Assembly: GCF_001427795.1 (NCBI RefSeq)
Contig: NZ_LMHJ01000005.1
Location: forward strand, 105,194 to 169,193
DNA: 64,000 nucleotides
Direction of reading: 5' to 3'
Source of the DNA: Nocardioides sp. Root682
GTDB lineage: Bacteria; Actinomycetota; Actinomycetes; Propionibacteriales; Nocardioidaceae
Below, in pieces: positions 8,974 through 15,913 of the stretch (positions are counted from its first letter, which is position 1; each line of letters starts with the position of its first letter). Made by a program: the position numbers and the translations under genes. The notes beneath the pieces were generated by a model, which was given only the letters and a program-made list of their open reading frames with translations, was not told the DNA's origin and did no database searches.

Positions 8974-9441
8974 TCAGGAGGCAGGGACCGGCTCGAGGGG
9001 GAGCATGGTGGTCTCGTCGTAGGGGATCGGACGGTTCTCCTTCGCCCAGAGCTTCTCCATCTCGGACTCCTCGGGAGGACCGATGAGGCCCTGGACGCGC
9101 CAGAGGTCGATCGGCGTCTCGTCGATGTGGATCTCCCAGTTGTAGCCGCGATCACGCACGTAGGGGGCGATGGTCGCCTCGAAGACGGACATGGCGAGCT
9201 TGCGGAACTCCGGGTCGTCCATCTGGCGGGCGATGTGGTCCACGACGAACCGGACGAAGTTCGTCTGCGGAACGCCACCGACGTACATCTCGTTCTCGGC
9301 CATCTCGTGGAAACGGATGACGACGTAGAACTCCGGCAGGTTGACGAAGTCGACGTAGACCTTGGTCAGGTCCTTGGACAGCTGCTGCTTGTCCTCGGGC
9401 GTGAAGGCGCCCTTCGGGGTGAAGATCTCCCAGTACGGCAT
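8974..9441 (-). CDS. tautomerase family protein (cis-CaaD-like)
   Basis: 155-residue protein resembling the Tautomerase_3 / cis-3-chloroacrylic acid dehalogenase group. The residue after the start Met is Pro (PYWEIFTP), which becomes the catalytic N-terminal proline after Met removal, and a YVGGVPQ turn and WEIHIDETPID segment fit the family. The ATG at 9441 is fixed by this proline and by a strong AAGGAGG nine bases upstream; a start 12 codons earlier would bury the proline. In this CoA cluster it may isomerise or hydrate an unsaturated acid. The substrate is unknown. Confidence 0.82.
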   Translation of the reverse strand: MPYWEIFTPKGAFTPEDKQQLSKDLTKVYVDFVNLPEFYVVIRFHEMAENEMYVGGVPQTNFVRFVVDHIARQMDDPEFRKLAMSVFEATIAPYVRDRGYNWEIHIDETPIDLWRVQGLIGPPEESEMEKLWAKENRPIPYDETTMLPLEPVPAS

Positions 9442-9517
9442 TGCAAATTCCTCCTTGTGAGTGGTCCAGCCCGTCACGCGGTCTGGTGGGGCCGACCCGT
9501 CGGGTCGGGGTGGGTCG

Positions 9518-11524
9518 TCACACCGTCTTCAGGGCCGCGATCCGGTAGGCCTCGATGGCGTCGTAGTTGGTGACGGAACCCGGCGAGACGACCCGTTCCG
9601 GCGGAGCGCCGGCAAGGATCTTCTTGATGGGGGTCTCGAGCTTCTTGCCCGTGAGGGTGCGTGGCACCGCGGGAACTGCGGCCACGAGGTCGGGAACGTG
9701 GCGTGGCGAGAGCTCCCTGCGGATGATGGTCTTGAGCGCCTTCACGGTGTCGGCGTCCATCTCGTGGCCCTCGGCCAGCTGCACGAACAACATCAGCTCG
9801 CCGGGCCCACCCGTGAGGTCCTCGAGATGGACCACCAGGCTGTCCTCGACCTCAGGCAGCGCCTCGATGAGGTTGTAGAACTCGGCCGTACCGATCCGGA
9901 CGCCTCCGCGGTTCAGCGTGGCGTCCGAACGGCCCTGGATCACGACGCTCTGGCGATCGGAGACCGTGACCCAGTCGCCGTGGCGCCAGATCCCCGGGTA
10001 GATGTCGAAGTACGCCGCGAGGTAGCGCTCCATGTCGTTGTCGTTCCAGAAGGCCACCGGCATGGATGGCATCGGCGCACGGATCACGAGCTCGCCGACC
10101 TGGTCGGTCACCTCGTTGCCGTCGTCGTCGAAGGCGGCGACGTCAGCGCCGAGCGTCGGCGCCGACAGCTCACCGCGATAGACGGGGACCCAGGGGTTGC
10201 CCGACACGAAGTTGGAGCAGATGTCGGTGCCGCCGCTCATGGAGTTGAGGTACACATCGGCCGGCAGGACGTCGTACAACCAGTCGTAGGCCTCGGCGGG
10301 CAGTACGGCGCCCGTCACCCCGAGTGTCCGAACCGCGCTCAGGTCGAAGGTGTCTCCCGGGCGCATGGACTCGTTGCGGCAGGCCATCAGGTAGCCGGGA
10401 CTGGTGCCGAAGAGGGTGACTCCGGTCTCCGCCACGGTCCGCCACGGCTCCTCGAGGTCCGGGTGCAGCGGGTTGCCGTCCGTGACCACGATGCTCGCCC
10501 CGACCATCAGGGCGCTGACCAGGCAGTTCCACACCGTCCATCCGGTGGTGGTCATCAGCAGCACGCGGTCGCCGTCGCGGGTGTCGAGGTGCAGACCGTG
10601 GAGCTTGAGGTGCTCCAGGGTGATGCCGCCATGGCTGTGCACCACGGCCTTCGGCAGGCCCGTGGTGCCCGAGGAGAACAGGGTCCACAAGGGGTGGTCG
10701 AAGGACACCGGCTCGAACTCGAGGGGAACCTCTGTGCTCTGCTCCTCGAGCAACCATTCCCAGACGTGGGCGTCGGGGACCGTGTGGATGCCGTAGGTCA
10801 GGCCGACGACGTCTCGGACCGTCGGCAACGCGGCCCGGATCGTCTGCAGCTCGGCCGTGCGGTCCACTTCCTTGGTGCCGTAGGTGTAGCCGGAGACGGC
10901 GATCAGCAACGTGGGTTCGAGCTGGGCCAACCGGTCGATCACGCTCTTCGCGCCGAACTCGGGTGGGCAGCACGCCCAGGTCGCACCGAGGGAGGCCGTC
11001 GCCAACATGGCGACGACGGCCTCCGGGACGTTCGGGAGATAGCCCACGACACGATCGCCCTTGCGTACGCCGAGCGACTGGAACGCCGCGCGAGCTCGCC
11101 GCACCTGGTCGGTGAGCTCGCCAAAGGTCAGCTCCACCGGTGCTCTGGTCTGCGACCTTCCGACGATCGCGACGCGGCTGGGGTCGTCGACCCCGCCCAG
11201 GACGCTCTCGGCGTAGTTCAGCCGTGCTGTCGGGAACCAGCTGGCACCTGGCATCGCACGGTCGGCGAGGACGCAGTTGCCGCGGGAGCCCGCGACGTCG
11301 TAGAAGTCCCAGAGCGAAGCCCAGAAGTCCTCGAGGTCGTCCACGGACCATGCCCACAGGTCGTGGTAGGTGTCGAAGCGCCGACCGTGGTCGGCAAGCC
11401 AGGCGACGTACTTGCCGAGTCCGGTCGCGGCCAGCTCGGCGCCGGTGAACGCGGGACGCATGATGACGCCCGGGTCTGCGGCGAGGCCGGTGGGATCGGG
11501 ACGATCGGTCGTGGTGCTCATCAT
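9518..11524 (-). CDS. acetoacetate-CoA ligase (acetoacetyl-CoA synthetase)
   Basis: 668-residue adenylate-forming enzyme, predicted to make acetoacetyl-CoA from acetoacetate, ATP and CoA. It has the long N-terminal cap of acetyl-/acetoacetyl-CoA synthetases, the phosphate loop SSGTTGLPKAVVHSHGG, a GWTVWNCLVSAL segment, the hinge region DATLNRGGVRIG and the C-terminal catalytic lysine in TLTGKKLETPIKK. Length and motifs match the AacS group. Start is the tandem ATG at 11524/11521. It begins seven bases after the alpha/beta hydrolase gene, so the two are co-transcribed. Other short keto acids remain possible substrates. Confidence 0.9.
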   Translation of the reverse strand: MMSTTTDRPDPTGLAADPGVIMRPAFTGAELAATGLGKYVAWLADHGRRFDTYHDLWAWSVDDLEDFWASLWDFYDVAGSRGNCVLADRAMPGASWFPTARLNYAESVLGGVDDPSRVAIVGRSQTRAPVELTFGELTDQVRRARAAFQSLGVRKGDRVVGYLPNVPEAVVAMLATASLGATWACCPPEFGAKSVIDRLAQLEPTLLIAVSGYTYGTKEVDRTAELQTIRAALPTVRDVVGLTYGIHTVPDAHVWEWLLEEQSTEVPLEFEPVSFDHPLWTLFSSGTTGLPKAVVHSHGGITLEHLKLHGLHLDTRDGDRVLLMTTTGWTVWNCLVSALMVGASIVVTDGNPLHPDLEEPWRTVAETGVTLFGTSPGYLMACRNESMRPGDTFDLSAVRTLGVTGAVLPAEAYDWLYDVLPADVYLNSMSGGTDICSNFVSGNPWVPVYRGELSAPTLGADVAAFDDDGNEVTDQVGELVIRAPMPSMPVAFWNDNDMERYLAAYFDIYPGIWRHGDWVTVSDRQSVVIQGRSDATLNRGGVRIGTAEFYNLIEALPEVEDSLVVHLEDLTGGPGELMLFVQLAEGHEMDADTVKALKTIIRRELSPRHVPDLVAAVPAVPRTLTGKKLETPIKKILAGAPPERVVSPGSVTNYDAIEAYRIAALKTV

Positions 11525-11531
11525 CGATCGT

Positions 11532-12437
11532 TCAGGCGCGCAGGTGCTTGACGAAGTGGTCGCGTGCCGCGGAGGCGCACTCCTCGAAGCCGGGTCCGCC
11601 GTAGGCGTCGAAGTGGCCGCCGGAGAGCATCTTGAGCTCCTTGGGCTCCCGCGCGTCCTCGTAGGCGTCGAGCGCGAACTGGAACGGCGCCACGGTGTCG
11701 TTGTCGGCGACGAGCATCAGCAGCGGGGTGGGGGAGATCCGGCTGATGTAGCTGCCCGGTTCGTACTCCGAGGCCCACTCCAGGCTGCGAGCCGTCACCT
11801 CGTTCTTCCAGTTCGGGGCACGGGTCGCGCTGCCCTTGCTGAACCACTCGTAGGCGTCGGGGGCCGGCATCATCGCCTGCCCGGCGGGGTCCTCGGTGAT
11901 GGCCGGGAGCAGCGCCGGCTCGCCGCCGACGAAGCGGTTGAGCCGGTCGCCGTTGAACTGGTCCCGGACGTGCGACGCGTGGTCGGCGCGTACCTGGGCA
12001 CCGAACGACCGCGAGCCGGAGACGAACGGCACCTGCGAGACGACTGCCTTCACGCGCTTGTCGATGGCCGCCACGATCAGGGCATGCCCGCCGGCGAAGC
12101 TGGTGCCCCACACTCCGATCCGCGCGGCGTCGACCTCTGGACGAGTGCTCGCGTAGCTGATCGCGTTGCGGATGTCGCGGTGCTGGAGCACCGGGTCGGT
12201 CTCCTGGCGGGGGAGGCCGTCGCTCTCGCCGTAGTTGCGGTGGTCGTAGACGACGACGTTGAGGCCGGCCGCCGCGAAGTACTCGGCGTAGTCGTCGAGG
12301 TACAGCTCCTTGACGGCCGTCATGCCGTGAGTCATCACCACAGCGGGCGCGGGTGCTGTGGCGTTCTCTGCGGGGTAGAACCAGCCGCGCAGGGTGACGT
12401 CACCCTCGCCCTGGAATTCGATGTTCTCGCGAGTCAT
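11532..12437 (-). CDS. alpha/beta hydrolase
   Basis: 301-residue serine hydrolase of the dienelactone-hydrolase-like group. The nucleophile elbow is GTSFAGG, an acid residue lies in LVADNDTV, and the histidine is in LSGGHFDAYGG near the C-terminus. A cap region of about 80 residues separates the elbow from the acid. It is the first gene of the minus-strand train, placed just downstream of the conserved promoter element at 12,476-12,530, with a predicted leader of about 30 bases. Ester, lactone or C-C bond hydrolysis are all possible. Confidence 0.85.
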   Translation of the reverse strand: MTRENIEFQGEGDVTLRGWFYPAENATAPAPAVVMTHGMTAVKELYLDDYAEYFAAAGLNVVVYDHRNYGESDGLPRQETDPVLQHRDIRNAISYASTRPEVDAARIGVWGTSFAGGHALIVAAIDKRVKAVVSQVPFVSGSRSFGAQVRADHASHVRDQFNGDRLNRFVGGEPALLPAITEDPAGQAMMPAPDAYEWFSKGSATRAPNWKNEVTARSLEWASEYEPGSYISRISPTPLLMLVADNDTVAPFQFALDAYEDAREPKELKMLSGGHFDAYGGPGFEECASAARDHFVKHLRA

Positions 12438-12475
12438 TTGGGGGCCGCCTTCTGTCGTGGTCTTGGGGTACTACG

Positions 12476-12530
12476 ACCCTAGGAATCTGTGACCTGCGCC
12501 TCATAGAACGCCTGTGCCCGGCGTTGGTAC
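12476..12530 (-). promoter_or_regulatory. promoter with AraC-type operator, copy A
   Basis: On the minus strand: a 27-bp block (12504-12530) containing CCGGGCACAGGCGTTCTA, then 18 bp, then TTCC directly followed by a TAGGGT -10 hexamer. The same arrangement with identical spacing occurs upstream of the crotonase at 20,584. The block sits roughly 35-60 bases upstream of the predicted transcription start, as expected for an activator that touches RNA polymerase. The regulator is inferred to be one of the two AraC proteins nearby. Confidence 0.7.
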
Positions 12531-12544
12531 CCGAGCGCCATGCG

Positions 12545-13501
12545 TCAGGCGATGCCGTGTGCACCGCGGTAGTCGCCCGGCGACATCGAGAACTCGCGAC
12601 GGAACTCCCGGCCGAAGTGGCTGGCGTCGCAGAATCCCCAGCGGTGCGCGATGGCAGCGATGGAAGCGCTCGTGTGCACCAGGTCGTTGCGGGCTGCGGC
12701 GAGGCGGTGCGAACGCACCACTGAGCCCATCGTGTCGCCGGTGGCGGCGAAGGCGCGGTGAACTGTTCGAGGCGCGACGTTGTGTGCGGCCGCGAGGTCG
12801 CTGACCCGGACGGCACCGTCCGTGAGGTGGGCCAGGATCCAGTCCTCGAGCGCTTGGCGCAGGAAGGGAAGGAAGTCGGTCTCGCTGACGTCGGGTGCAT
12901 GGGTCGCGCGGATCATTCCCGCGATCAGGACGAGAAGGGCAGTGCGGGCGCCTTCGACGTCAGCCGGCGACATCTGTTCCAGCTGCGCGTCCACGCCCAT
13001 CAGGAAGTCCTGCGTCAACCGGGCCAGGGGGTTGGCCACGGTGTCCAGGCAGAGGAAGTCTGGCAGGCGCGCACCGGTGTCGTACGGCGCGAGGGCCGTC
13101 AGGGGAACGCGTACCGTGCGCTTGCTCATCGTCTCGGGCACGACGAAGCTGCCCGTGGTGCGTGTGCTCATCACCAGGATGGCGCCGGGGCGCAGGACGA
13201 CCGTCTCCTGGGGCGTCTGGATGATCTGCCGGCCCGTGGTCACCGTGAAGACCAGCAGCGCCTCGGCGTCCTTGCCCGTCATCGCGGACCCGCGCACGCC
13301 CTCGACATCCGGGCTGCGCCAGTCGGTGATCAGGAGGTCGCCGAGGTCGCGTGCCGTCATCGTGCCGACGCCCGGAATGCGCCCGGTCGGGCGCAGGTCC
13401 ATCGTCGCCACACGGTCGTTCACGGCGGCGCGCCAATGGAACTGGCGTTCATCGGTGAGGGCTTCCGAGAGGGGCGCAGGCTTGAACTGGGTCAGTGTCA
13501 C
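12545..13501 (-). CDS. AraC family transcriptional regulator
   Basis: 318-residue regulator with an N-terminal AraC_binding_2-like ligand domain (about residues 20-190) and a C-terminal double HTH domain (about 215-318). The HTH includes DLAAAHNVAPRTVHRAF and the signature segment IAHRWGFCDASHFGREFRREFSMSPGDYR. It diverges from the other AraC gene, with 87 bases between their starts. Its stop lies 14 bases from the conserved promoter element of the hydrolase train, so transcription of the regulator runs into that promoter region. Confidence 0.9.
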   Translation of the reverse strand: MTLTQFKPAPLSEALTDERQFHWRAAVNDRVATMDLRPTGRIPGVGTMTARDLGDLLITDWRSPDVEGVRGSAMTGKDAEALLVFTVTTGRQIIQTPQETVVLRPGAILVMSTRTTGSFVVPETMSKRTVRVPLTALAPYDTGARLPDFLCLDTVANPLARLTQDFLMGVDAQLEQMSPADVEGARTALLVLIAGMIRATHAPDVSETDFLPFLRQALEDWILAHLTDGAVRVSDLAAAHNVAPRTVHRAFAATGDTMGSVVRSHRLAAARNDLVHTSASIAAIAHRWGFCDASHFGREFRREFSMSPGDYRGAHGIA

Positions 13502-13588
13502 GGTGGTGCTCCTGGTCTTTCATCGGTTGTTCGTAGTGTGCTTCGATGTGACCTCGGTTACTTGCCCTCAGACGACAAGGATTTGTCC

Positions 13589-14617
13589 TTGCGCGACACC
13601 GATCTCCCGATCCGTGCGTCGATCCTGCGCGGCCTGCCGGCCCTGATCACCGAGCTCGGCGGCAACGGCGAGGACTACCTCGCGGCGTACGGCATCGATG
13701 AAGGGTTGACGACCCAGCACGACGCCTTCGTCAGCCTGCAGGTCGTCGAACGCCTCATCGAGGACGCCGCGCAGCGTCTCGACCTGCCGGACCTTGGTCT
13801 GCGGATGGCTGCCCGGCAGGACCCGCACGTGCTGGGGCCGCTCGCCATCGCCATGGAGAACTCACGCACCGTCGGTGACGCGCTCGACTGTGCGAGTCGC
13901 TTCCTCTTCGTGATGAGCCCGGCCCTTTCACACGAGGTGATACCCGACCCGTTGGGAAACTCGGGTGTCCTGGCCATTCGCTTTGCCAGCTCGACGGGAA
14001 CGGCCTCACCCCAGTCGATCGACTACGGCATCGGCCTCGTCCATCGGGTCGTGGAGCTGGTCAGCGGCGGGGGGCCCTACGGACTGCGCTCGGTGCAGCT
14101 GCCCCATGCAGCACTCGCCCCTGCGGTCACCTATCGCGAGCACTTCGGAGCAGAGGTGGCGTTCGACTGCGAGCACGCGATCCTGAGGGTGCCGCGGCAC
14201 CTGCTGAGCGTTCCCGTCGTCGGGGGCAACGACCTGTTGCGCGACATCGCCGTCGACTTCCTGGAGACCCACTTCGGGCAGGACGACGTTCCGGTGACCG
14301 ACCTGGTCATGAAGATCCTCGAAGGCCAGCACGGGCCGGATCGTCCGGACCTGGCGAAGGTGGCGCGCTTGCTGAGCCTCCACCCCCGGTCGCTCCAGCG
14401 ACGTCTCTTCGCCGAGGGCGCCGGCTTCAAGGACCTGGTGGACCAGGTGCGGCGCGAAGAGGCGCGCAAGCTGATCACGACATCGGACATGTCCTTCGCG
14501 CGCATCGCTGCCCAGCTCGGGTTGGGGGAGCAGTCCAGCCTGACGCGTGCCGCGCGGAGATGGTTCGGTACGTCGCCGTCGCGGCTCCGGCGCGAAGCGA
14601 CCGATCCCGAGCGGTGA
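13589..14617 (+). CDS. AraC family regulator with Arabinose_bd-type N-domain
   Basis: 342-residue regulator with the layout of the OruR/VirS-like group: an N-terminal Arabinose_bd-type domain (about residues 20-205) and a C-terminal AraC HTH (about 240-335) containing ARLLSLHPRSLQRRLFAEG and IAAQLGLGEQSSLTRAARRWFGTSPSRLR. I start it at the TTG at 13589, seven bases after AAGGA; a GTG at 13538 would give 359 residues. It is followed by a crotonase gene whose leader contains a third, partial copy of the shared operator. The effector is unknown and could be a CoA-pathway intermediate. Confidence 0.87.
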   Translation: MRDTDLPIRASILRGLPALITELGGNGEDYLAAYGIDEGLTTQHDAFVSLQVVERLIEDAAQRLDLPDLGLRMAARQDPHVLGPLAIAMENSRTVGDALDCASRFLFVMSPALSHEVIPDPLGNSGVLAIRFASSTGTASPQSIDYGIGLVHRVVELVSGGGPYGLRSVQLPHAALAPAVTYREHFGAEVAFDCEHAILRVPRHLLSVPVVGGNDLLRDIAVDFLETHFGQDDVPVTDLVMKILEGQHGPDRPDLAKVARLLSLHPRSLQRRLFAEGAGFKDLVDQVRREEARKLITTSDMSFARIAAQLGLGEQSSLTRAARRWFGTSPSRLRREATDPER

Positions 14618-14653
14618 CTGCAGCCGAGCGCGGAAGGCGCGCCACGGAGGGTG

Positions 14654-14669
14654 GGGCACGGGCGTCCTA
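14654..14669 (+). promoter_or_regulatory. partial third copy of the shared operator (copy C)
   Basis: The 16-mer GGGCACGGGCGTCCTA differs from copy A at two positions and from copy B at three. It lies about 86 bases upstream of the crotonase start at 14,755. The outer part of the element and the -10 spacing are not conserved here. A TAGCCT hexamer at 14,713-14,718 could be the -10. Confidence 0.45.
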
Positions 14670-14754
14670 CGGCGAGGCGCGGTCGTTCTAGTGGGGCGCC
14701 GCGGCGGCTTCATAGCCTGCTGTGACAGCCACCACAACGAAAGGCGCCTGGACC

Positions 14755-15597
14755 ATGTCTCTGCCCGAATCCACCGAACAGTTCACCTTGGAGGACGTCG
14801 ACGGCGTCCTCGTCGTGACGTTCTCCTCGAGCCCCCTGAACTACCTCAACGTCAATTCCCTCGACCAGCTCGGGAAGATCGTCCCGGTCATGGCCGATCC
14901 CAAGTACCGTGCCGTGGTCTTCCAGTCCCGCCCCGAGGAGGTCGGCTTCCTGACGCACTTCGCCGTCGAGGAGCTCTACGAGCTCGTCGTCAAGGAGCCG
15001 GAGACGTCGCGCTACGCCGCGGAGGTGGTGCGCCAGTTCAAGGCACTGCTGGACCAGGTCGCGGCTCTGCCCAAGGTCACGATCGCTGCGATGAACGGCG
15101 ACACCATGGGCGGCGGCCAGGAGCTGGCGCTTGCGTGCGACATCCGGATCGGCGAGCGCGGCGACTACCGCTACGGCCAGCCCGAGGTGCGGCTGGGCAT
15201 CATTCCGGGCGCGGGCGGCAGCCAGCGACTCTCCCGCCTCGTCGGCCTCGGCAAAGCCGTCAACATGATCCTGCGCGGCCTCGTCGTGACGCCGGAGGAG
15301 GCGCTCGACATGGGCATCGTGACCGAGGTCGTGGACGACGCTCCGGCGCGTGCGCTCGAGATCGCCCGCGAGATCGCCACGCTTCCGCCGGTCGGCATCG
15401 CCAAGGCGAAGGCGTCGATCTACAAGGGCTTCGACACCAACATCCAGGCGGGCTTCGAGATGGAGAGCCTGTTCTGGATGGAGGCGATGCAGTCCGACGA
15501 CGCGAAGGCCGCGATGATCCACTTCCTCGAGCTGCCGTACGAGAAGCGCCGCGACTTCATCCAGAACGGACCGTTCCCCAAGAGCGCCGGCATCTGA
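14755..15597 (+). CDS. enoyl-CoA hydratase/isomerase family protein
   Basis: 280-residue crotonase with both usual catalytic glutamates: one in GGGQELALACD and one in GQPEVRLGIIPGAGGSQRL. Hydration of an enoyl-CoA is therefore plausible. The first oxyanion-hole region reads EEVGFLTHF instead of the common FSAGADI, which may shift substrate choice. Start is the ATG at 14755; a GTG 11 codons upstream lacks a ribosome site. It lies 137 bases after the AraC gene on the same strand and ends before a strong bidirectional terminator. Confidence 0.88.
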   Translation: MSLPESTEQFTLEDVDGVLVVTFSSSPLNYLNVNSLDQLGKIVPVMADPKYRAVVFQSRPEEVGFLTHFAVEELYELVVKEPETSRYAAEVVRQFKALLDQVAALPKVTIAAMNGDTMGGGQELALACDIRIGERGDYRYGQPEVRLGIIPGAGGSQRLSRLVGLGKAVNMILRGLVVTPEEALDMGIVTEVVDDAPARALEIAREIATLPPVGIAKAKASIYKGFDTNIQAGFEMESLFWMEAMQSDDAKAAMIHFLELPYEKRRDFIQNGPFPKSAGI

Positions 15598-15611
15598 ACC
15601 CACCGCTTGAT

Positions 15612-15651
15612 CCGCCGCGCACCTCCAGCGATCGCTGAGGGTGCGCGGCGG
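15612..15651. terminator. bidirectional terminator hairpin
   Basis: Perfect 12-bp arms CCGCCGCGCACC (15612-15623) and GGTGCGCGGCGG (15640-15651) enclose an inner AGCGATCGCT palindrome. It sits between the convergent crotonase (ending at 15,597) and the small gene ending at 15,665, serving both directions. Confidence 0.8.
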
Positions 15652-15664
15652 TGCGTTTGGACGA

Positions 15665-15913
15665 TCAGGCGAGCCGGGGGAGCGCCCGGAACTCGACCTC
15701 GACGCCGCTGCAGGCAGCGGTGGTTGTCCGCGGTGGGTGAGCTGGCCGTTCCGCGGCCCGGAAGGTCCGGTCCAGGCACGACCACCATGCTCCGCCCACC
15801 CAGACGTTGCTGCGCAACGCGACCTCGGCCCGGCCGTCGGGGGAGCGGTAGCGCCCCACGACCAGCGGAGGCAGGGGCAGGTCGAACGGGTCGCTCGGGA
15901 TCGTGACGGTCAT
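15665..15913 (-). CDS. small hypothetical protein
   Basis: 82-residue protein with no family I recognise. It is rich in Pro, Val and Trp, with a strand-like WVGGAWWSCLDRTF segment and no membrane helix or signal peptide. Its ATG at 15913 overlaps the stop of the oxidoreductase/MBL fusion gene (ATGA), and the strong hairpin lies just past its stop. This indicates it is the last, translationally coupled gene of the minus-strand operon that starts at 20,584. Confidence 0.65.
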   Translation of the reverse strand: MTVTIPSDPFDLPLPPLVVGRYRSPDGRAEVALRSNVWVGGAWWSCLDRTFRAAERPAHPPRTTTAACSGVEVEFRALPRLA

